DNA from: Piezodorus guildinii | Taxonomy: Eukaryota > Arthropoda > Insecta > Hemiptera > Pentatomidae | DNA: 64,000 bases | Reading direction: 5' to 3' | Assembly (NCBI GenBank): GCA_023052935.1 | Contig: CM041295.1 | Coordinates: forward strand, 105,448,711-105,512,710 | Shown here: in pieces, positions 1 to 11,500 of the stretch | How the letters are laid out: each line of letters opens with the position of its first letter | How positions within the stretch are numbered: position 1 is the stretch's first letter | Made by a program: the position numbers and the translations under genes | Notes under the pieces: model-generated | What the model saw: only the letters and a program-made list of their open reading frames with translations | What the model was told of the DNA's origin: nothing | The model's database searches: none

Positions 1-395
1 CATAAAAGTATGTGAAAAATAAAGATGAAGCAGTTACCGAGAACTTTACAACCACTTCAGTAGCCCAGATGTCAAGATAATCAAACTTGAACCTTACTCC
101 ATGTTCGGAACTGAAAAAAACCAGGATAGAGACAGGTGAAGGCTACTGGAGATGGCCCAGACTCGATGACCAATTTTTTTGCCAGATGATATGATAATGA
201 TAACAACAGGAATAGACCTAGAGGAACACAATAACATAGCTATAGTAACTATTCATCCAGGTTGGTTCAAGGGAAAGAAAAGAACATTGTTGGATAGTTA
301 GCAACATGCAGGATATGTTGACTACTATGATGATGAATGATGACTACTCTCCCAAAAGAGAGAAAAGGATAGGAATCCTGGGTTGAATTAACTCT
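1..395. other. no recognisable gene
   Basis: AT-rich sequence with no frame I can support. It lies directly upstream of a Jockey ORF1 remnant, so part of it may be the decayed 5' end of that element, but I see no zinc-knuckle or other landmark in it. Confidence 0.4.
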
Positions 396-857
396 ATGCT
401 GAAAGGCATAAAAATGAAGTTAAAGAAGAAAAAGGGAATTTCAAACAGATGTTTTGTTTTGGAAATCACACAAGACCAAATATTGAACCCTGGCAACAAC
501 TCATGTCTGAATAGAACAAATGACACTAAAATATCTCTGGATAGTGCTGAAACCTACAGGAAATTAGTTAAATATCTGACAGATACCAAAGCTGAGTTTT
601 ATACTTATCAGTTTCGCCAGGAGAGAGCACTGAGGGTTGTAAAAAGAAACTTACATCCGTCTGACCCAAATGAAGTAATTAAAGAGGAACTGATGGAGAT
701 GGGATATAAGGTGCGCCAAGTCACTATAGTTTTTAAAAATAAAGTTCAACTTCCCCTGTTCTTTGTTGATCTAGAACCATCGACAGGAGTCAAAAAAATT
801 TACGATCTTCAACGACTGTATTACATCAGTGTAAGAGTTGAAAAACCCTACGACTAA
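396..857 (+). pseudogene. Jockey-clade LINE ORF1 (gag-like) remnant
   Basis: Open frame of 153 codons. Its second half reads like the nucleic-acid-binding core of a Jockey ORF1 protein, with segments such as YRKLVKYLTDTKAEFYTYQ and LFFVDLEPSTGVKKIYDL. These align in order with the intact ORF1 at 45834-44578 of this window (there YRKLVTSLRKGGAYFHTYQ and FFVDVSRATFNDKIFDI). The protein would coat element RNA. The copy is broken: the frame stops after VEKPYD, and the three CCHC zinc knuckles that should follow are absent, because endonuclease-like sequence of ORF2 starts within about 5 bases. That implies a deletion joining mid-ORF1 to ORF2. The start codon is arbitrary, since homology begins well inside the frame. 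Confidence 0.75.
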
Positions 858-861
858 CTGA

Positions 862-2330
862 CAGCGTTGTTGCAAGACAAAACAGTCAATGTTGCACTTA
901 TTACTGATACTAGACTAACGACTACAGTTATTCAAAACACAGCAATACATGACATAACATACTGACCACCCAGATGGCAAAGCTCATGCCGGTTCTGCTA
1001 TCATTGTCCACCAATCCCTCTCTCATCATTTAGTCCCACTTCCGCCTATGATTTCCGACAAGCCACAGCCATATTAATTGAGACTTTTTCCTTTTCGGTT
1101 ACCCTCACATCTGCATATTGCCCTTCCAAACATTCCGTTTCCAACCCCGAATTTGTATCCTTCCTGAATTCCTTGGGAAATCATTTCATTCTGGTTGCAG
1201 ACTTTAACGCCAAGCACCAACAGCGGGGCTCCAGAACCACGAATTCTCGGGGAAGAACTTTGCTGTCTGCACTGAACTCCCGACATTTTAACCTCCTACC
1301 CCCTGACTCCCCTACCTACTGGCCAACCGATCCTAACCTCAATCCTGACTTCTTCATCCACAGCGGATCAAGTTCCCTCAACTTTTCTGTAACTGGACTT
1401 AAAGAACTATCCTCAAACCATAGTCCACTGATCCTAAAAGTATCCCTAACTCCTATTTCGAAACCCATTCCACCATCATTCATCCGAGGCCCTGTCAACT
1501 GGAACCTTTTCTGCCAAATCCTGACCAATAATATTAACCTCAGAGTGACCCTCAAAACCCCAGATGACCTTGACGATTCCGGTCTTCTCCTTTACCAGCG
1601 CCATTCAACAAATTGTCTGGACTGCCTCCTCTCCTAAGCACTCCAATAAACATCCTCACCAAAATCATTTACCACAATATATCATAGACCTCATCCACAA
1701 CAAATGGCGAGCCAGATCATTATGGCAGCGCACCTGACACCCAACAGATCGACGCTTCTACAATTTTTATTGTAGACAATTGAAGTAGGAGTTGGCGACC
1801 TTCCATTCCCAGTCCTTTAATTCCTCCCTCTCATCTTATCAGCTCATGATAATTCTCTGTGGAATATCACCAAAAAGATATTAAAATACCATCAAGTTTT
1901 CCATCTTCTCCGGCGTGGTGATGACTCCTGGGCTGCGTCTGATGAAGATAAAGCCGAGGAATTCGCCACACACCTCTCCAAAGTATTCACTCTACATCCA
2001 GAATCCCACATCAATCATACCGCAACAGTGCAAGACTTTCTTATGTCACCAATTCCACTTCCCCTACCTCCTAAAGCTATTAATCCCTCTGAAGTCAAAT
2101 ATCTTCTGCAAAAACTGACCCTCTGTAAATCTCCTGGACATGATCTCCTTACCCTCCAGATCCTCAGACAACTTCTGCAGAAAGCTATTATATTCCTTAC
2201 ATATATCCACAACTGCATCCTACTCACCACCTCTTTTCCTCTGTTATGGAAACATTCCACTACCATTCTTTTCCTAAACCAGGCAAACCTTCCAACACCA
2301 CTTCTACTAAAATCCATAGAGTGCCAGTAT
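862..2330 (+). pseudogene. Jockey-clade LINE ORF2, endonuclease and first half of RT (decayed)
   Basis: Continuation of the same element. The apurinic-type endonuclease is visible in pieces: NVALITDTRL near 890, VADFNAKHQQRGSR near 1200, PDSPTYWPTDPNLNPDFFI near 1310 and the SSNHSPLIL segment near 1420, where the usual catalytic SDH triad reads SNH. The start of the reverse transcriptase follows near 2120-2330 with SPGHDLLTLQILRQL and FPLLWKHST, matching APGHDLINAEVLQQM and FPLQWKYSH of the intact copy at 41761-44481. Several stops and frame changes separate these pieces. The frame then runs into an unrelated LINE insertion at about 2335 and resumes near 3641. Confidence 0.8.
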
Positions 2331-2334
2331 CCAT

Positions 2335-3640
2335 AGGCGCTCTTCAATGGTTTCAATCATTCCTTACCGGCCGTTCCCAGTATGTTGTAGTTTCCAATAA
2401 ACCCCACTCTGACTCACTGCCTCTAACAAAAGGTGTACCCCAAGGTTCCTCGTTATCTCCTACACATTTCTCCATATTCATAAATGATCTTCCGCTCTCC
2501 ATTAAGCACTCCCAATACCATCTCTATGCCGACGATATTCAGATTTATATTTCCATTACCAAAAACGACTTTCCTGATGCTATCTCTAAATTTCAGAAGG
2601 ATATAAACAATAAAAGTGCTTGGGCAAACAGTTACGAACTCCTGCTAAGTGCTGAAAAAACAAAAGCCATCCTGATATCATCACCCGCTCTCCCTAAATC
2701 CATTTCCAGCTCCCCCAACCTTTTCCTAAACAATACTCCTATCTATTTTCACTTATATGTCAAAAACTTAGGTATTACTCTAGATCAAACTCTATCTTGG
2801 AAACCGCACATCTCCCAAATATCCTGCTGAAACATAGTAACCCTAGTGCATTTCTGTCACCTACATAACCTCCTACCATTCAATACTCGTGAACTCCTTG
2901 TTTCCTCCCTTGTCTTTCCCCACTTTGACTACGGTTGTGAGGTGTACAGCGGACTTTCAGGTGAGCTCAAGAGTATTATGAACTGTGCAATACAATTTTT
3001 ATTCCACATCACCAGAGATACGCATATAACCCAGTATTACGTCGAGTTAAGGTGGCTTTATCCTCGTTACAGATGCCAGTATTTTCTAGCTTCCTTTCTC
3101 AACCAGATTATCAGAACTCATCGTCCCAGCTATATCTTCCAATTCCTTCAATTTAAATCATCTATTCAGTCCTCTTCAACCAGATCCCGTCTTTCTGACC
3201 TCTACACTCATCCTCACCGTACCGCTGCCTTTGACAAGTCCTTTCTAGCCAAAGCAACCTCTCCTCTCTTTGGAATTATATCCCTCCTGAGATCCGTCAT
3301 AAAAGAACTGCTTCCTCCTTCAAATCGCTCCTTTGCAACCACCTTCTCATTACCCAGTCATCAACAGACAATAGCCTCAAACTGCAGATGCTAGAAATAC
3401 CAATTTATGTTGTGTTTATATTATCACTGATGAAGTAGCTATTTCTGTTTTTTTATTTTCATTCTATGAGTCTGATTTGTAAATATCTACATATATTACA
3501 ACCTTAATTATTATTTTTTTTTTTATTTATTTTTTATCCAAACCCATGACCACTTTATTCCGGTCATCAATTCTGTATTTTTATTTTATTCTTAAGGGAC
3601 TGTAGTCCCAGGATAATAAAGAAGTTTTTCATTTCACTTC
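2335..3640 (+). mobile_element. 5'-truncated L2/CR1-like LINE inserted in the Jockey RT
   Basis: RT sequence of a different family interrupts the Jockey element. It enters at the palm domain (LQWFQSFLTGRSQYV, GVPQGSSLSPTHFSIFIND, HLYADDIQIYI), continues through WANSYELLLSAEKTKAIL and ends with a C-terminal segment after a frame break near 2830 (LLVSSLVFPHFDYGCEVYSG). The catalytic YADD is intact but the frame has stops. The 3' end carries AT-rich sequence and a small hairpin followed by AATAAAG at 3615. The L2/CR1 placement rests on the YADDIQIY-type palm motif. Copies of the same family occur at 24.56-27.83, 30.2-32.3 and 40.4-41.15 kb. Confidence 0.75.
3596..3609 (+). other. conserved 3'-terminal hairpin of the L2-like LINE
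   Basis: GGGAC-TGTA-GTCCC, preceded by ATTCTTAA and followed by CAGGATAATAAAG. The same stem recurs at 30321-30333 (loop TAT) and 32263-32274 (loop CA), each 10-25 bases before the end of an L2-like copy. Stem conserved, loop variable. Confidence 0.7.
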
Positions 3641-4251
3641 ATCTTCAGGCTGAGTTGTAGACCATAGTTCCTCAGCTCTTGAATGCAAAGAGTATTGCTG
3701 GATAGATCTTCAAGCTGAAAACCCATTTATCCCAGTCTCTATACCTCATTCTCCGATCCTATCTCTCAAACCGCTCTTTCCGAGTTCGCTGTGATGTAGA
3801 ATTTTCCAATTTTTATCCTGTTGAGGCCAGTGTTCCTCAAGGTAGCGTCTTGGGACCCATCCTCTACATCCTTTGCATTGCCGATATTCTTACACATCCT
3901 GATAACATTCTGGCAACATTTGCAGACGACACCGCCATCTTATCATCCAGTTCTCATCCTGATACAGCATCCTTAAATCTGCAGAGACACCTTTGCTTTA
4001 TCTATCACTGGTGTAATAACTGGCGTATAAAGGTGAACGAAACCAAATGTAAACACGTTACCTTCACTCTTATACAAAAATCCTGTCCGCCAGTTTATTT
4101 CAACTCAATACCAGTTCCTCCTTCAGATACAGCCCAGTATCTTAGCTTACTATTAGAAAAAAGATTGACATGGAACCTATATACAAGACTTAAAAGACAA
4201 GAAATCATCCGACAATTCGGATATATAAAAATAAAAAAAATTTTAAGCTAA
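3641..4251 (+). pseudogene. Jockey-clade LINE ORF2, second half of RT (decayed)
   Basis: The Jockey reading resumes after the L2-like insertion: FKLKTHLSQSLYLILRSYL near 3705, ASVPQGSVLGPILYIL near 3830, the palm motif FADDTAIL near 3925 (Y to F, which RTs tolerate), then WCNNWRIKVNETKCKHVTFTL. Each block has a counterpart in the same order in the intact Jockey at 41761-44481. A frame of 133 codons is open (3850-4251) but lacks the upstream fingers. About 100 residues expected between the two halves are missing, so the break includes a deletion as well as the insertion. The 3' end of the element is lost. Confidence 0.8.
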
Positions 4252-4342
4252 TATAAAAATAAATTCACTTTCTCCCTAAGATACTTTCCATTACTACACA
4301 ATGAAACATAAAATTTCCTTGGTAAAATATGTTTTTTTTATT

Positions 4343-5476
4343 TTATAAAAGTTTAAGGAAGACATTAATACCAGGTAGAAACTGAGGAGCTGAATAAGGC
4401 TGTTGAGGGTTGCCAAATCCTCCAGCCCTGGATATCGGTGGTATCACATTGCTATCATAAGGAGTATAGCTTGGAGTGGACGTGACAGGTGTTCGGCCAT
4501 ATCCTCCAAAAGGTGGTCCATTTGGAGGTTGATACCCTGAATAATCCTCATCATGAGAATTCTGGTCTAGATTAAAAAAAAAAAAAAAAAAAAAAAAGTA
4601 AAGAATGATTTATACATGGAGAATGATTGATAGTCATAGATCTGCTAAAGGGTGAGTGAGACCAGTTATTATCTTAAAACAGTAAATTGATATAGTACCA
4701 CATATGCATGATAGTTACCGAAAAGCATATACAGTAACTAATTGAACCGAAAAACAGTTTGAATTTTGGTAAAATTAATTATAGAGAACAGTTTCAAGTT
4801 CCAGCATAAGTAATTATAATTTTTAGAAGCACTAATCGAATAACTCACGCATCAAATGCCTTCGATTCATAGTAAAAAAAAAGTTTCAACAAACAAATAA
4901 AAAGACAAGCCTGTTTTCAATTGTTTTTAAGTAAAATTAATAATATATAACAGGTGTTATTATATATTTTCAATAATGTTTAGTTCAAAATTAATTAACT
5001 TTATTTAATAGCTTATCAAATGATTAAATTCAGAACTTGGGTAAGATAAAATACTGAAAAAGTGAATTAAGATGGGGATAACATTAAATGATAAAATCAA
5101 ACTATTATAAGATGGAAATTTGCTGTGTAATAAAAACTTATACAAATGATAATAGGAGAACATTGAAAATCTGAATGTTAGACTAAAATATGTGATCTAA
5201 CACATATACTATATACTTCCGAAGTTTCATCATACTGAGTAAACAACTTAAAAAACTATGAAAATTTTCTAATGTAAACATTGTATACATGTCAAACTGT
5301 ATAACAATAAGAACTGCGTAAAAATGTTAAGGAGTAAGAATATTTCCTGACAACTTTTAATTTAAATCAGTTAAAACAACTAAAAAAATACTGATAATAA
5401 AATAGATATAAATAATTTTTGATGAATACTGACCAGAAGGGTTAAAATAAGTGTCCTTTTGATGAAAATGACTCAT
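4343..5476 (-). CDS. candidate host gene, two exons, Pro/Gly/Tyr-rich product
   Basis: Exon 1 would be 5476-5434: ATG with an in-frame TGA just upstream, encoding MSHFHQKDTYFNPS, ending before a good donor (G|GTCAGT). Exon 2 begins at 4566 after a T-rich tract of over 20 bases and AATCTAG. The phase-1 junction makes a GAC codon and keeps the frame open through 4346, with stop TAA at 4345-4343. Exon 2 reads DQNSHDEDYSGYQPPNG, then PPFGGYGRTPV, YTPYDSNVIPP and GGFGNPQQPYSAPQFLPG. There is an alternative: a possible donor (CCTG|GTATTA, exon end 4372) falls right after FLPG, so exon 2 may be internal with further exons to the left, beyond or between the LINE insertions. Low-complexity tails like this head several Golgi/ER membrane proteins (for example YIF1/YIPF), but I cannot assign the family. 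The intron (5433-4567) shows no repeat I recognise. Confidence 0.55.
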
Positions 5477-5479
5477 AAT

Positions 5480-6300
5480 TCATGAGAATAAATCTAAAAA
5501 TCTACAGTGAAAATAAATAAAATCCTTAAAAAAACAAAAGAAAACGGCCAACTTATAACACTACAAGTGTCACAAACTCTAATAAACATTTACTGCCATC
5601 GCTAACGCTTAGTTCATACAATACCAAAGACTTTATTTCTTGAGTAAACTATGTAGTAAAGGTAATATACATTTGATTTTGTTTCTATCGTTATTTATTT
5701 CTAATGAATTAAAATGACTTAAGTAATACAAAAAGTATTTATAGCTAAAAAAAACATATTATTTTACAAAGGTGTAGCTATTCTGAGGAAGAACAAGTTT
5801 CTTTTTTCACGTATGCCTATCTGAGTTATGATGAAAAAAGTTTTAGAAACCTATATAAAAAGAGATAAATAATGACAAAAATTCTATTTTTATCATTTTT
5901 ACAAGAATTCATTCCGGTTCATAGTGATTCGATAGTGACACCAATTAAATCATAAAGAGAAACATAAAGACTATCAAAGTTGAAAGAGTTAAATGAAAGT
6001 AGAGAAATCGAATAGGGAAAAGGAATGAAATGAGGCTCATTAAGAAGAGGGTAAGGGAAAAATAAATTTAGACCATCAGGAGTAACTGGGTCCTTAGTAC
6101 CCGCAGGTTGAAGCAACAAATAATTTACTTAAGATATCTAGATTAGTAAATAATCATAACGGAGGTCTCCTAACAGTGTACTTGGACTATAAGCGGCAAT
6201 TAAGACAGACGGGATTGGTTTTCTTAAATTCAAGAAATAAATTTGACTTTCAACCTCAACTTGATGTGTGTATTCTTTTTTGACTAGAGGATTTGTGTAG
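5480..6300. other. no recognisable feature
   Basis: AT-rich intergenic or 5'-flanking sequence. Short open frames on the minus strand (near 5919-6326) have no motif or homolog elsewhere in the window. Confidence 0.4.
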
Positions 6301-6302
6301 TG

Positions 6303-6561
6303 TAATATATAGCATTTTGAAGTCAATTGTTATCTTTTCCAAGCCAAATGTAACCGGTTTCCATATCAAATGTAGCTTTTTCCAAAGCAAATGATGCCAT
6401 TTTCATTGCAAACGTAACCTTTTCCTTAACAATTGAATGGAAAAGGTTACGTTTGCAATGTAAATGGTTACATTTGCTTTGGAAAAAGTTACATTTGATA
6501 TGGAAACCGGTTACATTTGGCTTGGAAAAGGTTACAATTAACTTTCAAATGCTATACTATG
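6303..6561. repeat. palindromic (foldback) repeat built of ~20-23-bp units
   Basis: Two arms of about 125 bases fold onto each other around 6432 (CCTTTTCC-TTAACAATTGAAT-GGAAAAGG). The inner ~100 bases of each arm are nearly identical. Inside each arm there are about four related units of 20-23 bases on the theme TTTTCC..GCAAATGTAACC. The outer part (TATAGCATTTTGAAGT on the left) pairs with the complement of 6535-6560 with more mismatches. No coding capacity; a MITE or foldback element is the likeliest nature. Confidence 0.85.
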
Positions 6562-6650
6562 TGAATGCTATACTTCTACAATCCTCCGATTTTTAAGGTT
6601 TAGTGCTCATATATGAACCCACTAATATTTTTTTTTTATATGAACCCACC

Positions 6651-7053
6651 AGGATTGGATGAGCAACGGCTTAAGGTTTTCGAACATAAGGTACTGCATA
6701 AAATATTTGGTCCGAAGAGAGACGAGGCCACTGGGGAGTTTAGAAGGTTGCACATAGCGGAATTGCGGAAGTTGTATCCTGTGAATATAATTGAGTTGAT
6801 AGCATCGCGGAGACTCAAATGGGCGAGTAAAGTTGTTGGGCTCGATGAGGAGCGGATTCCGAGAAAGTTGGTATTCGCTAATCCGACTGGTAGACGTCCG
6901 AAAGGTATGCCGAAGCGTCGATCGGAGGATTGCGTTAAGGCTGATTTCGGGGACTTGGGCTTGAACGGTGAACATTGGACGAGTCAGAGTATACAGAATT
7001 TGGTGGTATCGGCATCGAACCTTCGGGTTCGATAGGCCTATTACTATTATTAT
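6651..7053 (+). pseudogene. RTE-like LINE, C-terminal fragment with 12-bp target duplication
   Basis: Encodes the last ~125 residues of a LINE polyprotein after the RT: RLKVFEHKVLHKIFGPKRD, FRRLHIAELRKLYPVNIIE, ASRRLKWASKVVGLDEERI and a basic GRRPKGMPKRR tail, ending at LRVR (7035). Similar sequence lies at 46430-45976 plus 41580-41386. The fragment ends in a short ATT-rich run, and TATGAACCCACC is found on both sides (6639-6650 and 7054-7065), as expected of a 5'-truncated insertion by target-primed reverse transcription. A related ATATGAACCCAC also sits at about 6612. RT and endonuclease are absent, so the copy is dead. Confidence 0.85.
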
Positions 7054-7065
7054 TATGAACCCACC

Positions 7066-7690
7066 GGCACAGTTTGATCTAAGGTTGCTAAGGTGACGCC
7101 TAAACACTCCCGGATACCTCAACACTTTACGGAACTGTACTTCTCATACTTTAATTTATACTTCCTAGTATCTGTAAATTTATAATATAATTGAACTTAA
7201 ATTTTGCGCCTCCCCAAGATTGTCGCCCTGGAAAGTGTTTATCCTGTCAGAGCGTTAACCACAGATGTGTAGAACACGCTCCTACCCATCAATGCAATCT
7301 ACACAAGTGGGTTTTGGTGAAGATTTTTCTCTTTTTATTTTTCATTGCAATCATTCAAGGTGCGGTTATAAATACTTTCTGGGATCTATCTTATTGTAAT
7401 ATTGAGATTATAAATATACAACTAAACTGTTTCATCATGTAAAACACTGATTCAACTATTTAGTAATTGAAGCCCATCAAATTGATTTTACAAGCGAAAC
7501 AACTCTTTTATAAAAGTAATTTTTCCTGAACTATCCTGACTGTAGTAAAATATTGCCCTTTATCAGATTTGTGAGAGTTAGAGGCTGTATGTTTTAATGA
7601 AGATTTAAGTTTTCTCCAATTGAATATATAGGAGATACTTTGTAATGTGTCCATAATCTGCAAGTCTAACGAAGAATAAATATTTTGTTT
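7066..7690. other. no recognisable feature
   Basis: Low-complexity AT-rich sequence. The frame at 7191-7442 has no motif that I recognise. Confidence 0.4.
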
Positions 7691-7789
7691 TATTTTATTA
7701 TTTATTTATTTTATTTTTAGTTACATGAAATGGTGTAAAATAATGAGCTGTAGCAACACTGATGAAATCAATCAATGAAATGAATATTT

Positions 7790-7960
7790 AAAAGAAATAA
7801 AATCAAAGATAAATAATTGGAAAATTGAGGAAAACGTTGATAGAAAAAATGAATAAACATCTTGAACAGATCATACCTAAATACAATAATTATAATTTGC
7901 TTTATAAATACAAACTGTCACTTCATGCCTAAAGTAACCAATGAATGAATGGAAGAATAA
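7790..7960. repeat. dispersed repeat, inverted copy at 53180-53360
   Basis: About 170 bases (AATAATTGGAAAATTGAGG, then AACGTTGATAGAAAAAATGA, and CACTTCATGCCTAAAGTA) are found as the reverse complement at 53180-53360. The similarity is high and no coding potential is seen; origin unknown. Confidence 0.65.
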
Positions 7961-8259
7961 GCCAATGAATGTATGAAAATAAATTTTTATTTTAAATATT
8001 AATTATTCATATTTTATGTATATTTTCAGTGATATTTATATCCAAGGTTTATTAGTCTCATTTCATTGTGCTCTTCTTTGTAGTAATTGACATTTTTAGT
8101 CACATTTTAGGTTTTAATTTAGACAAAATATGTTAATATTTTTTATTACTCATACACAGGCTTATACAATCACACACACATACCCATCCATGCATATAAA
8201 TATGGCTATATGTATAGGTATATCCATACCTACATGTTTATATATATGGGTCTCTCAGT

Positions 8260-8576
8260 TTCAGGTCTCTCAGTGTTGCCAGGTGGAAAGTAACTTAATT
8301 ATTAATATTAAGTTTTTACCTGCAACCAACCAATTACCTGCATAGTGTACATCGTGCGTACGTTGTGTTGTGGTGATCTAATAAAAAAAATCGAGTGTTT
8401 GTGTGGACCTAAAAAACATTTTTTAAATTTTATTTCATTATTAAGCAAAAGTTTATTTTTTATTTCTCATTTTCTATAATTTTAATTGTGTTAAATATAT
8501 ATATATTTTTTTAGTTAATTAAAGTGACTTTTCATTTTCATACTTCGTTTCTTTTATTGTTTTCCAATATCCATCA
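8260..8576 (+). repeat. 5' LTR of gypsy element (5'-truncated)
   Basis: Matches 11804-12120 over about 315 bases, from TTCAGG through CAGTGTTGCCAGG to TATCCATCA. It contains the polyadenylation-like CTAATAAAAAAA stretch. The 3' copy seems to start about 48 bases earlier, at TGATCTAACGG just after a polypurine tract, so the 5' copy lacks its first bases. A tRNA primer-binding site beginning TGGTGAAACC lies 3 bases after the LTR end (8580). Confidence 0.8.
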
Positions 8577-8589
8577 AAGTGGTGAAACC

Positions 8590-11500
8590 TGACGTGATTA
8601 CCGAAGAGATGGATAAGGAGCCAGAAGATGTAGAGGTAAGTGCTAGTGCACATACAAATATAAGAATACCTACATTCTGGAGGGCTGACCCAGAATTATG
8701 GGCCGTGTTTACCACATCAAAAGTCGTATTCAATAAAATCGCAAAATAAAATTCCAAATAGTGGTGGCGAATTTAGAATTTGAAATTCTAAAACAAGTTT
8801 CGGACTTGAAAAACCCACCAACAGAGCCCTATGAATCCCTTAAGGAAAGGCTTATTTCCACTTCCGAGTCTGAAAATCAACGTATTAGGCATTTATTGGA
8901 GAACAAACACCTCACCGACGGAGAACGGCTCACTCAATCTTTAAACGAATTAAAACTGGTGGCAGGTAGTTCTGTTTCCCCCGAACTACTTAGAAATATG
9001 TAGCTAAAAGCACTACCAGAAAGGATGCAAGCAACACTGACTGTAACTTCGGAAATCAAGGGATGGATAAGCTAGCAGAGATTGCCGACCGCATAGCTGA
9101 GGTCTACGAGTCCAGTGTCAGTCAGGTGACCACACACACCGCGCAACCCCGTTCCTCTTCCTTCGTAACTCAACTTGAGGAGAAATTCGAGAAGTAATTT
9201 CAAAAACGAAATGTCTGACTCAAGAAGAAACAGATCGACAACTCGCGACCAAGGACGCAGCCGATCGCGTAGCAAAAGTCGTAGATGAAGATGGTAGATG
9301 AGGGAATCTGCAGGCCTTCAAGCAGTCCTTGGGAAGCCCACTCCTCATAGTAACGAAGAAGGAGGGTTAAATAAGATTTTGTGGAGATTACCGTCGTCTT
9401 AACACCCAGACTGTGCCTGACAGATACAGTGTCTCAAACATCCAATCCCTCAACAACAACCTCTTCGGAAAGACAATCTTTAGTAAGATGGATCTTAAAC
9501 GGGCATACTATCAGATACCTTTAGCTAAAGAAGACGTCCCGAAGACTGCAGTTATCATTCCTTTCGGCCTCTTCGAATTCAAGGTGATGTTTTTCGGACT
9601 CCGCAACGCAGCGCAAACTTTCCAACGCTTGGTAGACAGCATTCTCACCCTACCGTATGCTTTCATCTCTCTCGACGACATTCATCATCGGAGGAAGAAC
9701 ATCGTACCCACTTAGAGGAAGTGTTTAGGTGACTGGACCAGCATGGATTGACTATCAACCCGCTTAAGTCGACGTTCTGCAAGGACGAAGTCGAGTTTCT
9801 TGGCTTCATTGTAACCTCTCAAGGCATTAAACCTCCCCCGAGTAAGGTCAACGAAATCGCCGAATTCCCCGTCCCGCTACCAAGGGCCATGTTCGACGCT
9901 TTCTGGGGATGATCAACTTCTGCAAAAGATGCTTTCCCAAGGCAGCAGAAGTACAGCGCAATCTACATGCTCTGATTGGCAACAGCAAGAATAACGATAG
10001 AACGCCAATCGAATGGACTACTGAAGCAGAAGAAGCCTTCGCCAGATGCCAGCAGAACATTCGAGAAGCTGTCACACTAGCGCACCCATCGTCAGATGCT
10101 GAAGTTACTCTCGCTTGTGATGCTTCCAAAACAGCAGATAGGAGCAGTTCTTAAAAAACGAGAAGGGCAACATTGGAGATCCTTAGGGTTCTTCTCAAGA
10201 ACACTTACGCCGGCTCAACAGGGATACTTCACTTACGAACTCACCGTTATCTTTAATTCAGTCAAGCATTTCAGGCCTTGCATCGAAGGAAGGATTTTCA
10301 GCATTCAAACTGACCATAAACTGACCTGGTTTATGATGTCTATCAGAAGCCCGGATCAGCAACACCAATGCGGATTAGCTATGTGAACTTCATTAGCCAA
10401 TTCACTTGCGATATCCGACATGTTTCGGGAGAAGAAAACAAGTTGGTTGATACTTTGTCCAGGTTGGAGAAAATCCGCAGCCCGGATGACATGGAGAGCA
10501 TTGTCGAAGCCCAACAGGAAGACCCGCTGATTCCCGAGTTACTTCGGAATCGGAACTTGCGGTTGAAGCTAGTTGTAACTCCTGCACGCTTCTATGTGAC
10601 TTCACAACTTCAAAAGCTCGACCATATGTTCCTATCTCTCTGCGTCAGAACATCTTTAGGAAGATTCACGAGCTCAGCCATCCTGGTATCCGAGGGACAC
10701 GCCGCAAGGTGTCTCAGAGATTTCTTCTGGCCGAATATGAATTCTGACATAGCGACTTGGACCCGGAGCTGCGATGCTCAAAAATCCACCGACACACTGT
10801 TTCACCTCCAGGCATCTTCGCTCCAGCTGGTCGATTTGAGAACATTCATGTCGATATAATCGGACCACTGCCGACATCAGATGGGAAGCGTTATTGCCTT
10901 ACTATGGCAGATTGGTACACCCGCTGCCGGAAGCTGAACCAATTGAGGACATCTCCGCAACAGTGGTTGCATCAGCGCTCCACCAATCCTGGATTTCCAG
11001 ATTTGCCGTCCTCACACGCATCACAGCTGACCAAGGCCGCCAATTTGAGAGCGAACTTTTCACAAAATTGCTGAACCTCCTAGAAAATCGGCGCTGTCGG
11101 ACTACTGCGTACCATCCTCAGTGCAATGGCGCTATCGTGAGATGGCATAGAACTTTAAAGGCAGCTCTAACTGCACATCTCATAAACTCACAGTCCTCGG
11201 CTTGAGAGCAGCTATCAGAGATGACAACTGCACAAGCGCGGCAGACATGACGTATGGTCAACCCCTGAGACTTCCTGGGGAACTGTTGGATTCGACTTCA
11301 AAACCAGAGGAACCTGATGGATTTCTGAGTAGGCTAAGGGAACACTTCAAGCGCCTGCAGCCTGCCCCGCATAGACCGAGTCAAGGACCAACCTTCACTC
11401 CGAAGGGCCTGTTCACACGTCTTCTTACGGGACGACACGACCAGGAAACCACTGACTCCTCCCTACTCTGGACTCAACCTTGAGATCGAGAGAGAGGAGA

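Noticed and set aside
5919..6326. Two short minus-strand frames read as genes
   Set aside because: No motif or splice context; AT-rich random frames.
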